From assembly GCA_013396755.1 (NCBI GenBank), contig VWZF01005472.1:444354-508353 (forward strand): a DNA stretch of 64,000 bases, given 5' to 3'. The stretch comes from Sclerurus mexicanus. Its lineage: Eukaryota; Chordata; Aves; Passeriformes; Furnariidae. A program made the position numbers and the translations under genes. Under the pieces are notes generated by a model that was not told the DNA's origin, did no database searches, and was given only the letters and a program-made list of their open reading frames with translations. This document shows positions 13,901 to 27,768 of the stretch, one piece after another (positions within the stretch are counted from its first letter, which is position 1; every line of letters starts with the position of its first letter).

Positions 13901-16653
13901 CTCCAACTCCTTTGCAGTGGATGAACAGAGCACATGCAAGTCAGGAGCATTTCCAGGGAGAGTTGGAAATGTGGAAAAATCACAGCCTACGCATACCATT
14001 AGTTCTCACTCTCCAACACATACAAAATGTTTCTGAGAACTGCTCTAACTCACACACATGAAGAGACAAAAATTTCTAAAAGAATACAGAGGCAGGAAAA
14101 GTGGTAAATAGAGGATAGTTGAGTGCAAAAGTAACAGCACCACAATAATACTCCACAATGCAACACAATCTATTTTAGGGTAGACATGTAAGGGGAAAGA
14201 ACATCTTGCAACCATGTTCGGCTTTGGCATTTCCCCATTTGTCAGTTTCTACTTCCACACCCGTAATCTACATCTTCAGACTTGATTTTAATTTTCTCTT
14301 TCATCATTTTATTAGAAAAATTCGAAACATATCAGAAATTAATACGAGAGGAACATCACACACATACCCTAGTGGGAAATTAATAACACTTAAAAGGCCA
14401 GTGACAAAATGGACATCATCTATTTTGTGGTTACAAAACAACTGACTTTCTCCATCAACCTGCACTGTGCTTCCTGAGGACCTGCAATAAATGAAAGAGC
14501 AAAGAGGAAGTGGGAGCACTGTATTACATGAGCCCACAGGAACTTCAGGACGGGGGTCACGTTTGGCAGAGTCCAACAAAACCTCTCTCTCTCTGTACCT
14601 ACTCTGGGTGGTACCTGAAAAGCAGAAGAAAAGGCATCATGCTGCAGCTAATGACACTTCCAGTGTAAACCTGAGTGCAGCAGGGAGAATTTGCATCTCT
14701 TCCTATTCTAGAAATGGCAGAGTCTTTGTAAAATTACTAAATACTTGATTCATGCTCTGAGCACGTAGATTTGCAAAGTTCAGTACAATGAACTGAGCTC
14801 ACAAGCTGGCCAGGGCCAAGGAGCTCTGTGATGGCACAGATGGTGGCACAGAGCACATTCAAACCTGCAACAGGTTCTTTGGTGTGGAAGGGTAACAGCA
14901 TCCCACATACCACAGCTTCCCATTTTCCAATGCCAAAGGTATGCAAAACCTTGTCTAAGAAATCGACTCCCATCAAGGATCAGACACAAGCAAATGCAAT
15001 TTTCCATTCCACCTTCAGGTCATTTAAGGTTGGAATGACTTTAAGCATTCTCTTTCATCCAAGTAAAATCTTCCTCTGGCAATACTGATGACAAAGCTTT
15101 GCTGCCTGAGACACCTCTCTCTAGAAAGCACAGCAAGGACTCTCTTCCACCCTGTCAGAGTGCTGTATGGCTATATGACATTTCCCTTCCCTTTCCACAT
15201 TGCTGCTCCTGTGCTGCGCTCTTTACTTGCAACATCACTGGCCTGCTGAGGGTGTTCGCTTCTAGGAGACAGCTCCCTGATTCCAGGGCAAGTCTTTCCT
15301 TCTGTCTGGAAAGGAAGGGAGGGGAAAAAAATGCAGTAATGGCAGGAAAAAAAGAACCTAGAGAAACGTTTCTGCTTCTCTTCAAGAAGAGTTAGTGGTA
15401 CCTTGCAATTAGCATACAGCATTACTATAAAGAGGGTTTGGCTGATCCCATATATCTGGAAGGCAGTCACAACCCTTCTGCCTTTCTTCCTTCTCGAGTT
15501 TGAATTGCTGCACTTTGAAGGGTTTCAAGATTTTTCCTCAAGGTCAATTTCATCAATTATCTCTGTCTTTAGCAAATCTGGGTATCATTACTGCAGTTGG
15601 CTCTGAGGGCAGAATATGAGACTCTTCTGAGGTGACTGTTGTGCAGAGCAAGTGTGATGGTCTTGCACGTTATTGCAAACCTTGCAAATATTATTTTTAA
15701 GTATTTCAACCATTAATTATTTCGTATTGTATCCTCAGGGACAGCATGAGAGATCTTAAGCCTTCAGAAGCGTCCTGCATATTTTCATACGTCCTCACTG
15801 TTTAGTTTAGACTAACATACTTTTATTATTGTGTATGTACAAAAAGAAACCATGAGGTATAAAAGCCTCCTGAAAATATTGCTTTTTTGTTCAAAAACTC
15901 TACCAAATTTAGAATTTTGATGGGTTGAAGTAAATGACGATGCTAGAGTAATATTGAAGTTGTAGGATTAAGATCCCAATTTTTCCAAATACATATTTTA
16001 AGATACACAGTTTCTTTAAAATGTGAGGAAGCAAAATCCCTCATTCTTTTAAAATCTGTGTACAGGGATGGGTTTTCACAAAAATGAATAGCCTAATCAG
16101 GGCGAAGAATCCTCAGCTGAAAGCTCACAAAGGGACCCCTCTATCCCCTTTCCATTTTTTGATTTCTACTTTTCTCGATAGGGGTGTCTCACCAGAAAAC
16201 CTGAAGAGTGAAAGATTTAAAAGTATAGGACTGAAATCCATCAAACCCAGGCTTGTGGTCCAAACCCAAGCAGCTATCAAGCCCAGAGACAGGAATGTAT
16301 GCTCACTTCTGCCTAATAAAATTTGAATCAAACACTTTGCATCTGATTCTCCATGTGAGCTTTTATGCAAACTTCTAAAGTGCAAGGAATCCTGGGGTGG
16401 AAGAGCTATTCTGAGAGCTTTCACATAGTTCATGTAATTAGGGAAACCACTTCCTTTGATTGTAAGTGTTCAAAACAGCTGAATTTCTTCTTTCAAAGGA
16501 CTCTGTGATTTGGGTCATCTCTTTTACTCGCTCTTTTATGTTTCTCAAGATGAGAGGTGAGACTGTAAAGCACATTATTTAGAAAAAAAAAAGATTCCAC
16601 TTTTTGTTTTAGGGATTGAACTTCAACTATTCAAAAGCTTGTCATTTGGAAAT

Positions 16654-16691
16654 CTATCTTTCTTTCCCTCCCTCCGTTTCCTTCCTTTTCT
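16654..16691. repeat. Near-homopyrimidine tract
   Basis: A run of T and C with almost no purines (tctttctttccctccctcc and on) lies in the MAP3K20 intron. Such tracts can be splicing-enhancer binding regions or simple repeats. On the minus, transcribed-sense strand it is purine-rich, so it is not a polypyrimidine tract for MAP3K20. Confidence 0.5.
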
Positions 16692-19025
16692 GATAAGCTC
16701 TTCAGTGGCTCGAGTGAACGTAGTCCAAAATGCCAATTTAAACCTAAGTGAAAACTGAAATACGGTACATAAAGGAAAAGGAACTCTCATTTTCCTTTGT
16801 GTGGTTCTGGCTGAATACATAATTATAAAGGAGCTCTAGCTGCAGGATCTCAGTCCCCATGTCACATTTACTTTTTCAATGGTTCTAAATATTGACCAAG
16901 CAAAAAGGCAGAAATACAGATTTTAAGAATACAAACAAAGCAGCTGCCCTGCTCTTTGACAGGGGTTTGCAGGCTCTTCCTTTCCCAAAAAGGGAACTCG
17001 GGTACAGTTTCAAGGCAATGACCACACCACTAGAGCTAACAGCCGATGCCAGCATTGCTACAGAATCAAGTATCGCTTGCCCTGGATTTCTTGAGTCAGG
17101 CACCCTGTTAGTGCTGTTACTTCATGTTTGTCTCACTAACAGCTGTAACAGGCAGGCAGCATCCTTCTCACAGTATAGCACAGAGTAATGAACAGGCAGA
17201 AGATCTCATGCTGCAGATTTCAAATTTATTAAGTGACAACAGAATGCTTGTTTATCCCAGGAGCTTTATTCCCAGTCAGTGAAAAATTGCAGGACTCCTT
17301 CCAGAATTATAGCGCTTGGGAGGCAGTGCCAGAAACCACATTTCTGCCAACTGCTGCACAGGACAGATGAGACACTGGCTTGGAGAGAAGCTTGTACAAT
17401 AAAGACTTTGGTACAAATACATAAACAACCATGAAAGCAGAAGTTAGGAGCAGAACTCCAAAATGCGTGGTCCTGTTGTATTTGCCTTTAGGGCCTTCAC
17501 AAACTCTTACAGGGGCAAGGCAACATCCAAAAGAAAGTGGAATTCAACAGCTCCAAATTTTAGCCATCTGTTGCTACGTATTTATATCACATGCAGCACC
17601 TGAGCATACACAGACACATCATCGCAAAGAGGTCAAAAAGCCTCTTCTTCGGCTTAAGAGATTAAAAGTACACAGTTCGCAAAAACTGAAACCCACCAAC
17701 TATTACTTATAAGCCATCATCTTTGATAGGACTGCCTCAAATGTATCTGACATTACTAAAATCAAGGTTGTTATATAATTAGACAAAAAGTGATTTCTGT
17801 TCCTGCCCCCCTCTAACTACAGACAGGCATGCTCTACCCTTTTCCTGCTCTACTATTCTTCCAAGGAAGAGGAAAAGATAACCTCTTGGAAAGTGCCACT
17901 CGTTCACTCGAGGGTGCAGCAACTTGATTATTTTAAGAAGTTTCCAGAACAACCTACTCATCTCTCCTGTTCTGTCTCTGCCAGATAATAATTTGCAGAG
18001 CGCCTCAGCTTTCACTGCAAGGCTGCTGCCTGCCCAGCCTGCACGCCTGCCTTTTGGTTTTCCCAGCTGCAAGAGCAACTTTGTGCAAGCAAATCCATCT
18101 TGTCTTCCGTGTCTACCAAGAGCTTCCCTGCTTCTCTTACAACAGGCCAAGGGTTTTTACAAACCGTGCTTATTTTTGCTGTTGCTACTAGAAACTCAGG
18201 TGCTCAATATATGAAACACACAAGTATTCAGTCAAGTGTGTATATCATGACACAATTTTTTTCTCTTCCTTGTCTACATCATTTAGCCACAAGGAACCTC
18301 AATTTTCAGAAGTTTAGGAGTAAAATAAACAAGCAACCAGAGGCAGAAGTGGGGAGGTGTGTGGCACTGTTCCCCTTCAGTGACCTCCAGGGGCCAGGCC
18401 CTACTTTGCAGAGAAAGTGCAGCCATAGGGAGGCCCCTCCTGCGTGCAAGTCACCCAGTTTCTCTCTGGAGCTGACCTTCTGACACAGAAATTATGCAGA
18501 ATGTAGACTCTCTAAACATTAATCTAATAAACAAACATGCCTTTGCAAATAGGATTCTTCTCCAGTAGCTGAACTGTAACAGATGAACCAATTTAAACAG
18601 ACAGACAGGGGAGTCTGGAGGCAGATGGATCAGAAGAGCAGCTCCATATTTGCCCCTATTGGCCTCATCTCCCTGGTGTGTTTGCGCAGTTAACTGAGTA
18701 TGAGAGAAAGAGTTAACGCTGAAACTGTTCTCTGGGCTCCTCTGCAGCCTCCAGCTAACATAAACAGGTCTGAATGTTTCCTTTTTTACTGTTTATATTG
18801 TCATCTTAAAAAGGAAACTTTCTCTATCAGCACCTTAATAAGTGGCAATAGGTAAATATGAAATAACTTTTACAGTCTTAGTTGTGTCATGACCATTAAA
18901 AAGACTGATTTTGAGGCTTGCCTTAAAGTTAGGATATATTTTATTTTTCTTCAACTTTGTTTTCAATGGAATCGTGTGCTCCAGACTCTTAAACATCTCA
19001 CATGCAGACAGTCTAAAATTAAGGA

Positions 19026-19040
19026 CAAAAAAAAAAAAAA
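19026..19040. repeat. A15 homopolymer
   Basis: An uninterrupted run of fifteen A in the MAP3K20 intron. No retrotransposed gene body is visible next to it, so I do not call it a retrocopy tail. Confidence 0.85.
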
Positions 19041-22000
19041 GGCAAGTAAAGTAGGGCCTATCTAAATCTAATTCCGTCAAGTGCTTTATTGCCCTCTTAA
19101 AAGCACTAAACATGTTGCTCAAATTTCCACTGCTAACATGCGTGTGGCAGGCAGTTTAGGGATCCCAACCAGAGCCTGTGGCCTCCATGCTCAGCTTTGA
19201 ACACGACTCTGAAAAACGGCCTCCAGGAGACTGATGATCCCAGACTCACAGAATCCCATCAACTCCAGCACAGATCCCTGACTTCATCTGAACCATCACA
19301 CAGGCGTGCAACAACCCAGAAACTGCGTCATAGTCAAACAATACTTCCACACACCTCAACAGCAGCTCTGGAACCATCAGAAACAATTCGTCATTCCATA
19401 CGCCACAGTGAGTGCAAGCTATTTAATTAGCACCCCCAGGAACTGCAACACCAGCAGATTCCAATGTGGGTCACAGACACTTAAATTGTCAGCTGTCCCT
19501 CGAGCACTCAAGACTCAAACATGCAGCCACTTACCATATCTAAAGTTACCACTCACCTGCCATTGCAATTTTCTACTGTAACCTTGTTTTAAGAAAACTA
19601 TATACTTAGGTAAATGTCTACACAAATCTAACTTGAACCAACTCCCAATTGCTTGAGCCTGCAACAGCCTGTAACACCATTTTGAGAACAAATGATCTCT
19701 TCTATATCCATGAGATTTCTACAAAAAAGCTTCAGGACAGCTTAAACATCTCAAAATACCATTTTGTAGTTAATCACTTCAACAGAAGCCTGGGGTCAGA
19801 GAATGTCGTGGGAGGAGAAAGAAAAGAGCTACCATTTGATGTCAAGAGTTGCTGACATGGAGAAATAAGCAAGATAGCTTCTCCAAATTATAAATAACGA
19901 CTGAGTCTATGCAAAAAGAAGACAAAAAAAGGAAAAATATATCTAGAGCAAAATTAAAAATAAATCAATTAAAAAAACAAACAACCCCCTCCCCCCACAA
20001 AAACCAAACAAAAAAATGCACCCTTGGAAAAATACCCTTAATTGCAGCTGTATCTATTGGCAATGTGAGCAACCCACTGTCAAGCAAAAACTTATAGGAG
20101 ACTGACAGAATAATTTTAAAGACAATATATGATGGAACTAAACTAATTATGAAACTAAAGAATATCTAATAATATCCTAACAGGCTGCATATTATGGATA
20201 GCAAAAAGAGTGCTTTCTAAATAATCAGAGACAGATTTTCTTCCTATTCTAAACAAAATTTATTCATAATTTGTAGGAAACAGGCATAGAAACTTGCTCA
20301 CCTGCAGATGTTGTACCTTGTGGAAAAAGAAAAACCAACACAAAAAACATCACCACCAAAACTAACGATAACTGAGGTAAAAGGGTCCAAACCTCACAGG
20401 GATCGGGAGCACAGTAAGCTCCTGTGAGTCAACCAAGCTATAGCAGCTGTACCTATATTCCTGATCAGCAGCACATGCAAGGTAACTTCACTTCTCACTT
20501 ACAAAGTTTAAGGCAACTCAAAAGACAAGCAAAAGGAATCAACAAACAGATCTTAAGTAAATTTGCTAAACAGATAAATTATGTAGCAAAGCTGTTCAAA
20601 GTTGGCCACCAGTCAAGAGAAGGGTGTGCACTGGACCCTTTAAAATTTCAGTAAAAAATGTGGTTTAGCTGATAAAGAAAGGACAGAGAAACTTTTTAAA
20701 TATGGCCAAAGCAAGATTCCCAGCACTTGTGAAACTGCTTTTCATTTACTGCAAGCTAAGATGACAACACTGACAGTTATTATGTCTCAACTGATACAAA
20801 ACAACTCTTGAAGCCACATATTGCCAGTCTGGGTCCTGACACGCCAGTTTCACTGATGTCTATATCAAATTAACCCCAAATTACCTTGATTTAAAAGAGT
20901 GAGTATACACAAGCCTGTGTCAGTAAGAATCTCAAATTAAGTTGGTAAAAAAAAATTAGTAAGCTACACAACTTCTACTACAAATACCCATTATTTATAC
21001 AAAGCAACTCTCAAGGTTGTTATTCATCTAATGAAGAACTTGATATAAAAATGTTTAAATACACAAGTAAAAAAATCCACTACAATAAAATGCAGCAAAA
21101 TACAGACAAATATGTTTCTGTGTCTGGATTTCTACATTTCCAAGATTGTTTTAGGAAGCAGAGACACAGGAATGAAGTTTCTTAAAACAGACAAAATGAA
21201 ACTAAAGCCTGTTCTTCCAAAGAACAATTGTATTCTGGCAATGCTCTATCATCTTTCATTATACCAGTATATCTCAAATAGCAGAGGAGTTTTGACAGTA
21301 TTTTGGTTGCAACTCATATGCCACGCGATACAATAGTCTTATCCAAAGCACCCACTAAGCAAATCTCATGGAGTGACACTTGGAAATAGAACATTCATTT
21401 ACAAAATAGTCATCCAGAAAATACCACTTGAATGCAAGTCAAGAGTAGAGCAAACTCAGAAGCAGTCAGAGATTTATTGCAGAAGTCTGTCCTACCCAAA
21501 ATGATTTATTCTGCAAGATGCAGAATGCACAACAGCTGGAGCATCTGAAGCAATCTTGACAACTTCCAATCTATAAAGGGTTCCAAGTATCCTCTTGATA
21601 CCTTTTGGGAATACCTTAGTCAGCACCAAAAGGAGTGCTCTAAGCTAATTCCTTTATCAAAATATATATTAAAAAAAAAACCAACCCCCACAACCAGAAA
21701 CGCCTGCAAAATAACCACTTTGTAAAACAGAAACTACAATATTTTAAGACAGCCCTCTGGCATAATAAATATAATTTTATTTCCATTTAGCTGTTAACAA
21801 CATAAAGCGGTATTTCTTTAAATTAATATGGGGCTGGAAGGGTTTCCCATGAAATCACTTAGTGTGAACTTTTTCATTTTTCAATACAGGTGCAGACATC
21901 TCTGGGAAGTTCATGTATTTGACTCCTACATTTTGCATACCTTCATATAGCCCGCACTCTAAGCCCTCTCCCACTGTTCATTAGCATCTGCACCAACAGA

Positions 22001-23399
22001 CCATGAGTTGGAAACACAGGGTTTGTCATTCCCACCATGCTGAGCTGCAACCAGGTAAATTCAGACATTTTCTGGCAGATATTATCTTGAATCACTCTCA
22101 ATACTTGTTGACTCAGACATAAGAGAGATAAGGAAGTAGCAGCTCCTACAAAGACCTAATAAAATAATAAAGAAGTGTAAAAATTGCCCTCCATTACGGC
22201 CAGAACCCAGTGTGGAGAGTCATTCAAGGCTGGCAGCAGAGCACCCATACCAGCTATAAATCACAAGCAAAAAGAACGTCTACTATTTTTAGTCCTGTCA
22301 GGACTAAGTATCAATTTCAGTTTGGTTTGGTTTGTTTTGCTTTATTTTACTCTGTTGTTTTTCTCTTGTTATTCCTGAAAGTCATTCCCAGTCCTTACTC
22401 TCATGACCCATATTAAAATTACCACATGCTCACTTTTAGCACTACAAACATGAGTGAGGTAAGTCTAGTGACATGCATGTGGTTAGACTTAACTCATCCC
22501 CTTCAGAAGGTACAGGCACAGTCCATGTTTTCTGGGCAGTCCTTTCCAGAAGTGGATCATAAAAATAGAAAAAGTGAACAAGCTGTATTATAACCCACAG
22601 GAAAAATTTTATGAAGGATTAAAAGATCCCCTAAAGCTTCCTGCACATGTATTACATATAAGAAACTCTGACAATATAAAATTAACTTCCATGGTAGCCA
22701 GACTTCAGGCAATACAGCATCAAAACTAGAGAAAACATGTTTTTATTTTTGAGTCTCATAAACCTCAATTGTATTACAGCGACATGACTGAACAAAGCAT
22801 GCATAGTTAATCCTACTCAACATCTTTTATCAACAAGCTAGTTCTCTTAGTTCACCAGAAGTATTTAAGTATTTCCCAATAAGATTACAGTTACATTTTA
22901 CTAGGTTTTTTTCCACCACTCTCCTGCAGTTTGCAGAGACCACTGCCAGCATTTGGAAGGATTCCAGGAACATCTGTACTATGTGAAATCAAATGATCTT
23001 GTACCCAAGTACCCTGGTTGTAATGGCTGAAGCAAGCAAATCAGATGCAATACTGTTGCCTATCAATAAGCACAGAGACAGCTCATGGGCCATGGAGTAC
23101 TTTCAAAGAGCTGTGATAATAAAATTAAATTCAAATTTCAGGTGAAATTCCAGCAGTAATAAATCTCCTGGTGAAGAACCACATTCCAGGTCACATGCCA
23201 GCTGCCAACAAACCATGACCAAAACTGCAGCTTTCAAAAGCAGTGACAAATAACAGGTGAACTTCAGAGACGTACAGTCAAAGGAGGTGAGTGCTCTTCA
23301 GTGAAAAGCTGATGCGGCAAGGCATAAAGCAACATTTGTAACACTTCCCTCCAGCAGTTACCTGCTCAAGATAACGGAGTCAAAAGAAATGCTAGCAAT

Positions 23400-23470
23400 T
23401 TGCAGAATAAGGCCCCTGGGCCCAATCTCTCCCATTCATTTCAGTGGGAGCCAAATTATGGACTTATCCA
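23400..23470. repeat. Possible old interspersed repeat fragment
   Basis: The stretch around cccattcatttcagtggga resembles a phrase that recurs across sauropsid genomes, built on a CATT...AATG near-palindrome. The resemblance is from memory and short. The family cannot be named here. Confidence 0.25.
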
Positions 23471-26400
23471 ATAATTCACATAAGTCACTCACAAAAATAC
23501 CAAATAACTTCCTGAGTAGTAGGTGTGCAATTTTCTTCTGTAAGTGGACACATTTATCACTTAGAGCAAAAAGAGCAAGCATATATCCTGCTACAGGAGG
23601 CATTTAAACTCCCGCCACATGAATCATAAACATCACATCAACTTTGATTTTCCATAAAACAATTCACAAAGAACTCCTGTTCCCTGCTTAAAACCTAAAA
23701 CTGCTGAAGTGCTTGTATTAGATAGTAAAATGGCAATTTAATTTTGGTTTTGCTCCTATTTAATCACTCAGGCCACACCGCTATGTTTTACTTAATCAGC
23801 AGAAGCCGTGTCCAGTTTCAGATCTGATACACTAGTCAAGGCCTTGCAGCATATTTATTTTTCTCAGCAGATCTTTTTAGGTGTATTTTATTCACATAAA
23901 CTCACACCTCTTCCAGTAAATCACATTTTACTGCCTGTCTATAAAAAGTTAATGCCTTGCAGACATACTTCGCAAATTTTAAAGAGTTTTGAAGCAACCT
24001 GTCTTGAACACTTCCAAGTATTTTTAAGTTTTTCTAAGCAGGTATTTCAGTATGCCGTGCTGGAACAAAAATGGCTTTGTTTCACATGTTAGAACTTGCT
24101 AGCCCCTTGGCTAATATAAAACCTTCAAGATCTTTGCTGGTTGTGATTGGCTTGTTTAATAAAATGACACACAGATACAACATATTTGCAGAATGATACC
24201 ACAGCTCTATTGACTTGGCTTGTGCCCTTGGACTTGACTAGCACGAAATTCCTCTGAGCAAGCTTTTCACAACTGTCCTCTGTTTTCCCTCTAATTAGTT
24301 GTTATGCATTATTGGCAGTAGTTAAGAGAAAGACAAGACAATCAGTCATGGATTTAAAAGGACATTTCCTTTCAAATAAGGCAGAAAGAGTAATAATTAG
24401 TTTTCTGGACCAAATGCATCCAAATATCTACTAAACACAGATACATACAGCTACAGCAAGATGTTTTTGTATTGCTATGAGAACAGCCATTGATTCACCA
24501 TGACCTTCAGGCAGTTCAGTCACAGATGTTCATTATTGTCATCACCATGGAGGAACATACTACAAACGTAAACACATGTCAGCCATTAGGGTCAGAAGAG
24601 ACCTTTCAGCCACCAACACTAGCCTCTGGTGCAGCACAGGCCACCATGCCTCAGCAAGATGCTCCAGTGTTGAGCTTGAAAATTTGACAAAAACAAATGT
24701 CTAAAAAGACATCTCAGTGAGAAGACATAAAGACAAAGATGAAAAGTATCCTCCATCTTCACTCCTTCCATTTGTAGTCTGTGCCAAGCATTACTCATCC
24801 TCACTCCTGATAATTTGTGCTTTTTTTTCCATTCTAATTTGTCTGGCTACAAATTCCAACCATCAGTTCTTAAATAACTTTTTGCGCTAGATTAAATGGG
24901 CCCACCATTTTCTCCATATGAAAATGCAATTTTTGTAAATAAGCTCTTATTTTTAATTCCCTAAGGTTGTTGAAAGACAATTCTGCCAAAGCTTGCTAGA
25001 CTTATTTAATGCATCACCACTCACCTCTCCACTGCCTTCCCAGAAAACTTTCAAGAGCAAGTCCCCATACCAAGCTGCGCCCAGCCACAACCTGTCTCTT
25101 TAAGTTGCAAATGATAACCAGTCTGAAGGAAAATAAACAAATTTGTGCTGGAAGGCATTTGCTCCCGTTCTGTCAGCTCATCCTGATGGATGATATTTGT
25201 CACCCTTTTTTGACACCCACCCCCCTTCCTAATTTTTCACTCTGAGTGTGTTTTGCAGATCCCCTTGGGCTGCCCTTCCACTTCATTTACACTCTTTTAA
25301 ACACAACAGAACCACATCTGCACCTACTGCCTAACAACAATTTGCCCAGTGCTACATACCAAGAGAAAGCACACCCAGTTCTTATAAATTACTTGATCCT
25401 CACTTGGATATGCAAGACAGTTAACCAAATTTGCCTAGGAGCACCACGATATGAGCTCTTAATGAGTTCAAGTCTTCATTAAATCCTTAAACTATAATTC
25501 TTTCCAGCATATGGTTTCCTCTTCCTACTGAACAATCTGCGTTCACTGTTACTATGATGCTGAATTTTGTGTTGGGCTGTCTTAAAAAATGTACTTTTGC
25601 TGAATGGTCCAACAACTAATACATAGAACTATCCTTTCTCCATCCTTTCCCATTCCATTAAGATTTATGCCATCAAAAGATATAGAAATATTGTTTTTAA
25701 ATTTACTCAAAAAATGCTTTAAGTACATAGCAACAGGTCTATCACAGCCACAGGTGTAATCCCACCAGAAACAAATATAGTCAATAAAGATATTTCACTG
25801 ACCACTACTGAGATCTGTCAGACAGATGATTTTTAAGAAGCACATTACTGATAACTGCCTAGCATCAATTTTACTTGTCTTCGTACATCTTTTGATATTA
25901 ACAAATAAGAGAAATAAAGAGAACAGCCCAAACTGACGCTGGACAGAACCTATAAATCTTCCACCATCCTGGAAAAATCATGAGATCCTTCTCCATTATT
26001 TCAGACAGCAACTTACTTAATCATGATCAAACATGCTTATCACATCACTAAGCATGGCGCAATCATGCCAGCTCCATTGCTGCAGCAGTGGATGAACTTT
26101 GGTGTCTGATTATTTACTAAGCCTATTATGCCTAGCACTGCTTTGCTGTACTCCAGCTTGTAACTGTCTTCCTAAAACACTTGGAGGATACTGTATACAA
26201 GTTAGAAATAGTCACGCTGAAACAGCAGTCCAGTAACTGTGCTGTCTATTGCTAGACTGCAGTGTCCTCACTGCTCCATCTGTGCTGGTGACCAGCAGGC
26301 AGGCTGCAGCACTGTGAGGACCACACACACACTGAGTTTCTTCTGGAACTGTACAAAGCTGAGGGGTGAGGAGGATTTTTAGGCAAATCTAAAAATCTTT

Positions 26401-27091
26401 AAAAAAACCCCACAAAACCAAACAAGAAACCAAGTAAAGGTGCAATAAGTTAATTCTGCCTTTTCCCTCAGGATTGCCAAGGGCCTGTTCACCTTTCCAG
26501 GTGCATAGGAGGCCACACAGGTAGAACAGTCAAGACAGTTGACTGGTTGAACAATTAGTCTTAAAACTACCTCATTGCAAGACCAAGCTGAAGTGTGGCT
26601 ACAACTAACCTGGAGCTAGTGGATCCCTAGATCAAAACCTGCAGGAGGCAGGGAAGAGGCAATGCTAAGCCTACGTGAACATACAGATAGAAACCACAGC
26701 ACTTAAGAGATCAGATGTCCAGAGGAGAGAATGGAATCATGCAATGACAGTGAACACTACCTCTTCCTATCTAGCAACATGCCTGCTGGTATCAAGAGGA
26801 AATGACTAGCTCCATAGGTGCAGCTAGCTCTCCTTCTCACCAGGGCAGAGAGAAGCTGCTAAACAAGAAGAGTGGGAGAGAATAGTAAGCAGTAAAACAG
26901 TAACGCTTGAGATCAGCCCCCTCGGCTGGGACCGCTCAACTGTAACATCATCCACTTACGGGGTTTTGTAATCAAACAAAGAAAAAGTCCAAGGTAGTTT
27001 GCCTGCATTACCTAGAGGATGGAAGACGTTAGAAAAAAATTTTTGTTCTTGTTACCACAGCAGACAAAGTGAATGGAAAGTAAACTTTTAC

Positions 27092-27250
27092 CTCTTTTTC
27101 TATTTTGAGCAGCTTCTTTACTGCCACCTCCTTGTCCTGAGAAATCCATCGGGCTCGGTAGACACTCCCGAAACTCCCTCCACCGCAGTTCTCAAAAAAC
27201 TGCAAGTCATCAAATTTAATTTGCACAAATGAAGCACTGGTAGACGACAT
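27092..27250 (-). CDS. MAP3K20: MAP3K20 (ZAK) first coding exon: start codon, glycine loop, catalytic lysine
   Basis: This exon encodes residues 1-53 of ZAK, a stress-activated MAP3K of the mixed-lineage group. The start is the ATG at 27250-27248, giving MSSTSASFVQIKFDDLQFFE, which matches the known N-terminus of the family. The nucleotide-binding glycine loop is at residues 23-30 (GGGSFGSV, fitting GxGxxGxV). The VAVKK motif at 42-46 holds the ATP-anchoring lysine, Lys45. The exon ends on a complete codon (Glu53) at a gtaaaa donor, and the 88-base exon at 3593-3680 continues in phase. No frame damage is visible. The leucine zipper, SAM domain and the alpha/beta isoform tails lie beyond the low-coordinate end of the window. 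Product and start are near certain. The position of upstream exons is not. Confidence 0.97.
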
Positions 27251-27281
27251 CTCATAATGACAAAATATACCACAGCAAAAC
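27251..27281 (-). other. MAP3K20: MAP3K20 5' UTR portion of the first coding exon
   Basis: The 31 bases between the acceptor (a strong pyrimidine-rich ...cttttctcttcacag just upstream, on the minus strand) and the start codon are untranslated. The acceptor implies at least one noncoding exon at higher coordinates. Confidence 0.8.
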
Positions 27282-27569
27282 CTGTGAAGAGAAAAGCTTT
27301 CATTAATGCACACGCTCCAAGGATTTATGGACTTTCTTACCCACGCTCAGACACCCCAAAAGCAGGATCATAAGCACGCTACAAGTAAAATCCACAGGGC
27401 GCAGGAGGAAAACAGCCTGGGAGCTCATACTTCAACAGGCTGTGCAAACGTTTGCATAATTTGCACAAGCTACTAGGAGCAGCTGGGAGACAGAAACTAC
27501 TAAAAATACTCCTCAGAGCGATGCTGACGATTCCTGAACACCTTTGGAAGTGGCTCAGCGCTGCTGACA
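27282..27569 (-). other. MAP3K20: Presumed short MAP3K20 intron upstream of the first coding exon
   Basis: Noncoding sequence between the acceptor at 27282 and the CpG cluster. If the donor at 27602 is used, this belongs to an intron of about 320 bases. If the real first exon lies near 34 kb, it is the end of a longer intron. Confidence 0.4.
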
Positions 27570-27725
27570 GCCGGGAAGCGTGATGTGGGCCCTGGGCTCA
27601 CCCCAGCGCTGCCACCGCGCTCTCCGTGCGGGACGGGATGCACACACAGCAGGCGAGGCGAGCGCCGGCACCGCGGCACACGCTCCGCACCCGGGGCGAG
27701 GCCCGACCGCTTCACACAGGGATGT
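27570..27725 (-). promoter_or_regulatory. MAP3K20: CpG cluster: candidate MAP3K20 promoter and noncoding first exon
   Basis: About twenty CpG dinucleotides occur in roughly 150 bases, whereas flanking DNA has almost none. This is typical of an unmethylated promoter CpG island. On the minus strand a good donor, GCTGGG followed by gtgagc, sits at 27602, ahead of the acceptor of the first coding exon at 27282. That would make 27602 to about 27720 a noncoding first exon. The cluster and the donor are seen in the sequence. Transcription start here is inference. The competing candidate is the GC-rich block at 33.0-34.0 kb. Confidence 0.5.
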
Positions 27726-27761
27726 GGAAAAACCTGGCCATGGCAAGTTTCTCTTCCCGAG

Positions 27762-27768
27762 TGACTCA
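27762..27768. promoter_or_regulatory. AP-1 consensus site TGACTCA
   Basis: An exact TGACTCA lies about 40 bases beyond the CpG cluster, upstream with respect to MAP3K20. AP-1 is activated by JNK and p38 output, so feedback on this kinase gene is conceivable, but a 7-base match alone is weak. Confidence 0.3.

Larger units (their letters stand above)
3681..27091 (-). other. MAP3K20: Large MAP3K20 intron between first and second coding exons
   Basis: About 23.4 kb of AT-rich noncoding DNA. I see no additional exon, no recognisable retrocopy and no clear CR1 fragment. It contains scattered simple repeats (for example CAG at 5355, CAA at 10886, an A-run at 19026) and short dyad elements (9103-9123, 9701-9742, 10319-10334), annotated separately. 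Long first introns like this usually hold enhancers, but none can be assigned from sequence alone. Confidence 0.85.

Noticed and set aside
17779..18483. Opposite-strand frames of 96-127 codons in the MAP3K20 intron
   Set aside because: No protein family resemblance, no splice signals at sensible positions and no sustained coding character.
24560..24660. Sequence reminiscent of an old CR1 or other repeat (agggtcagaagagacctttc)
   Set aside because: The match is too short and diverged to support from memory. A repeat-library search would be needed.
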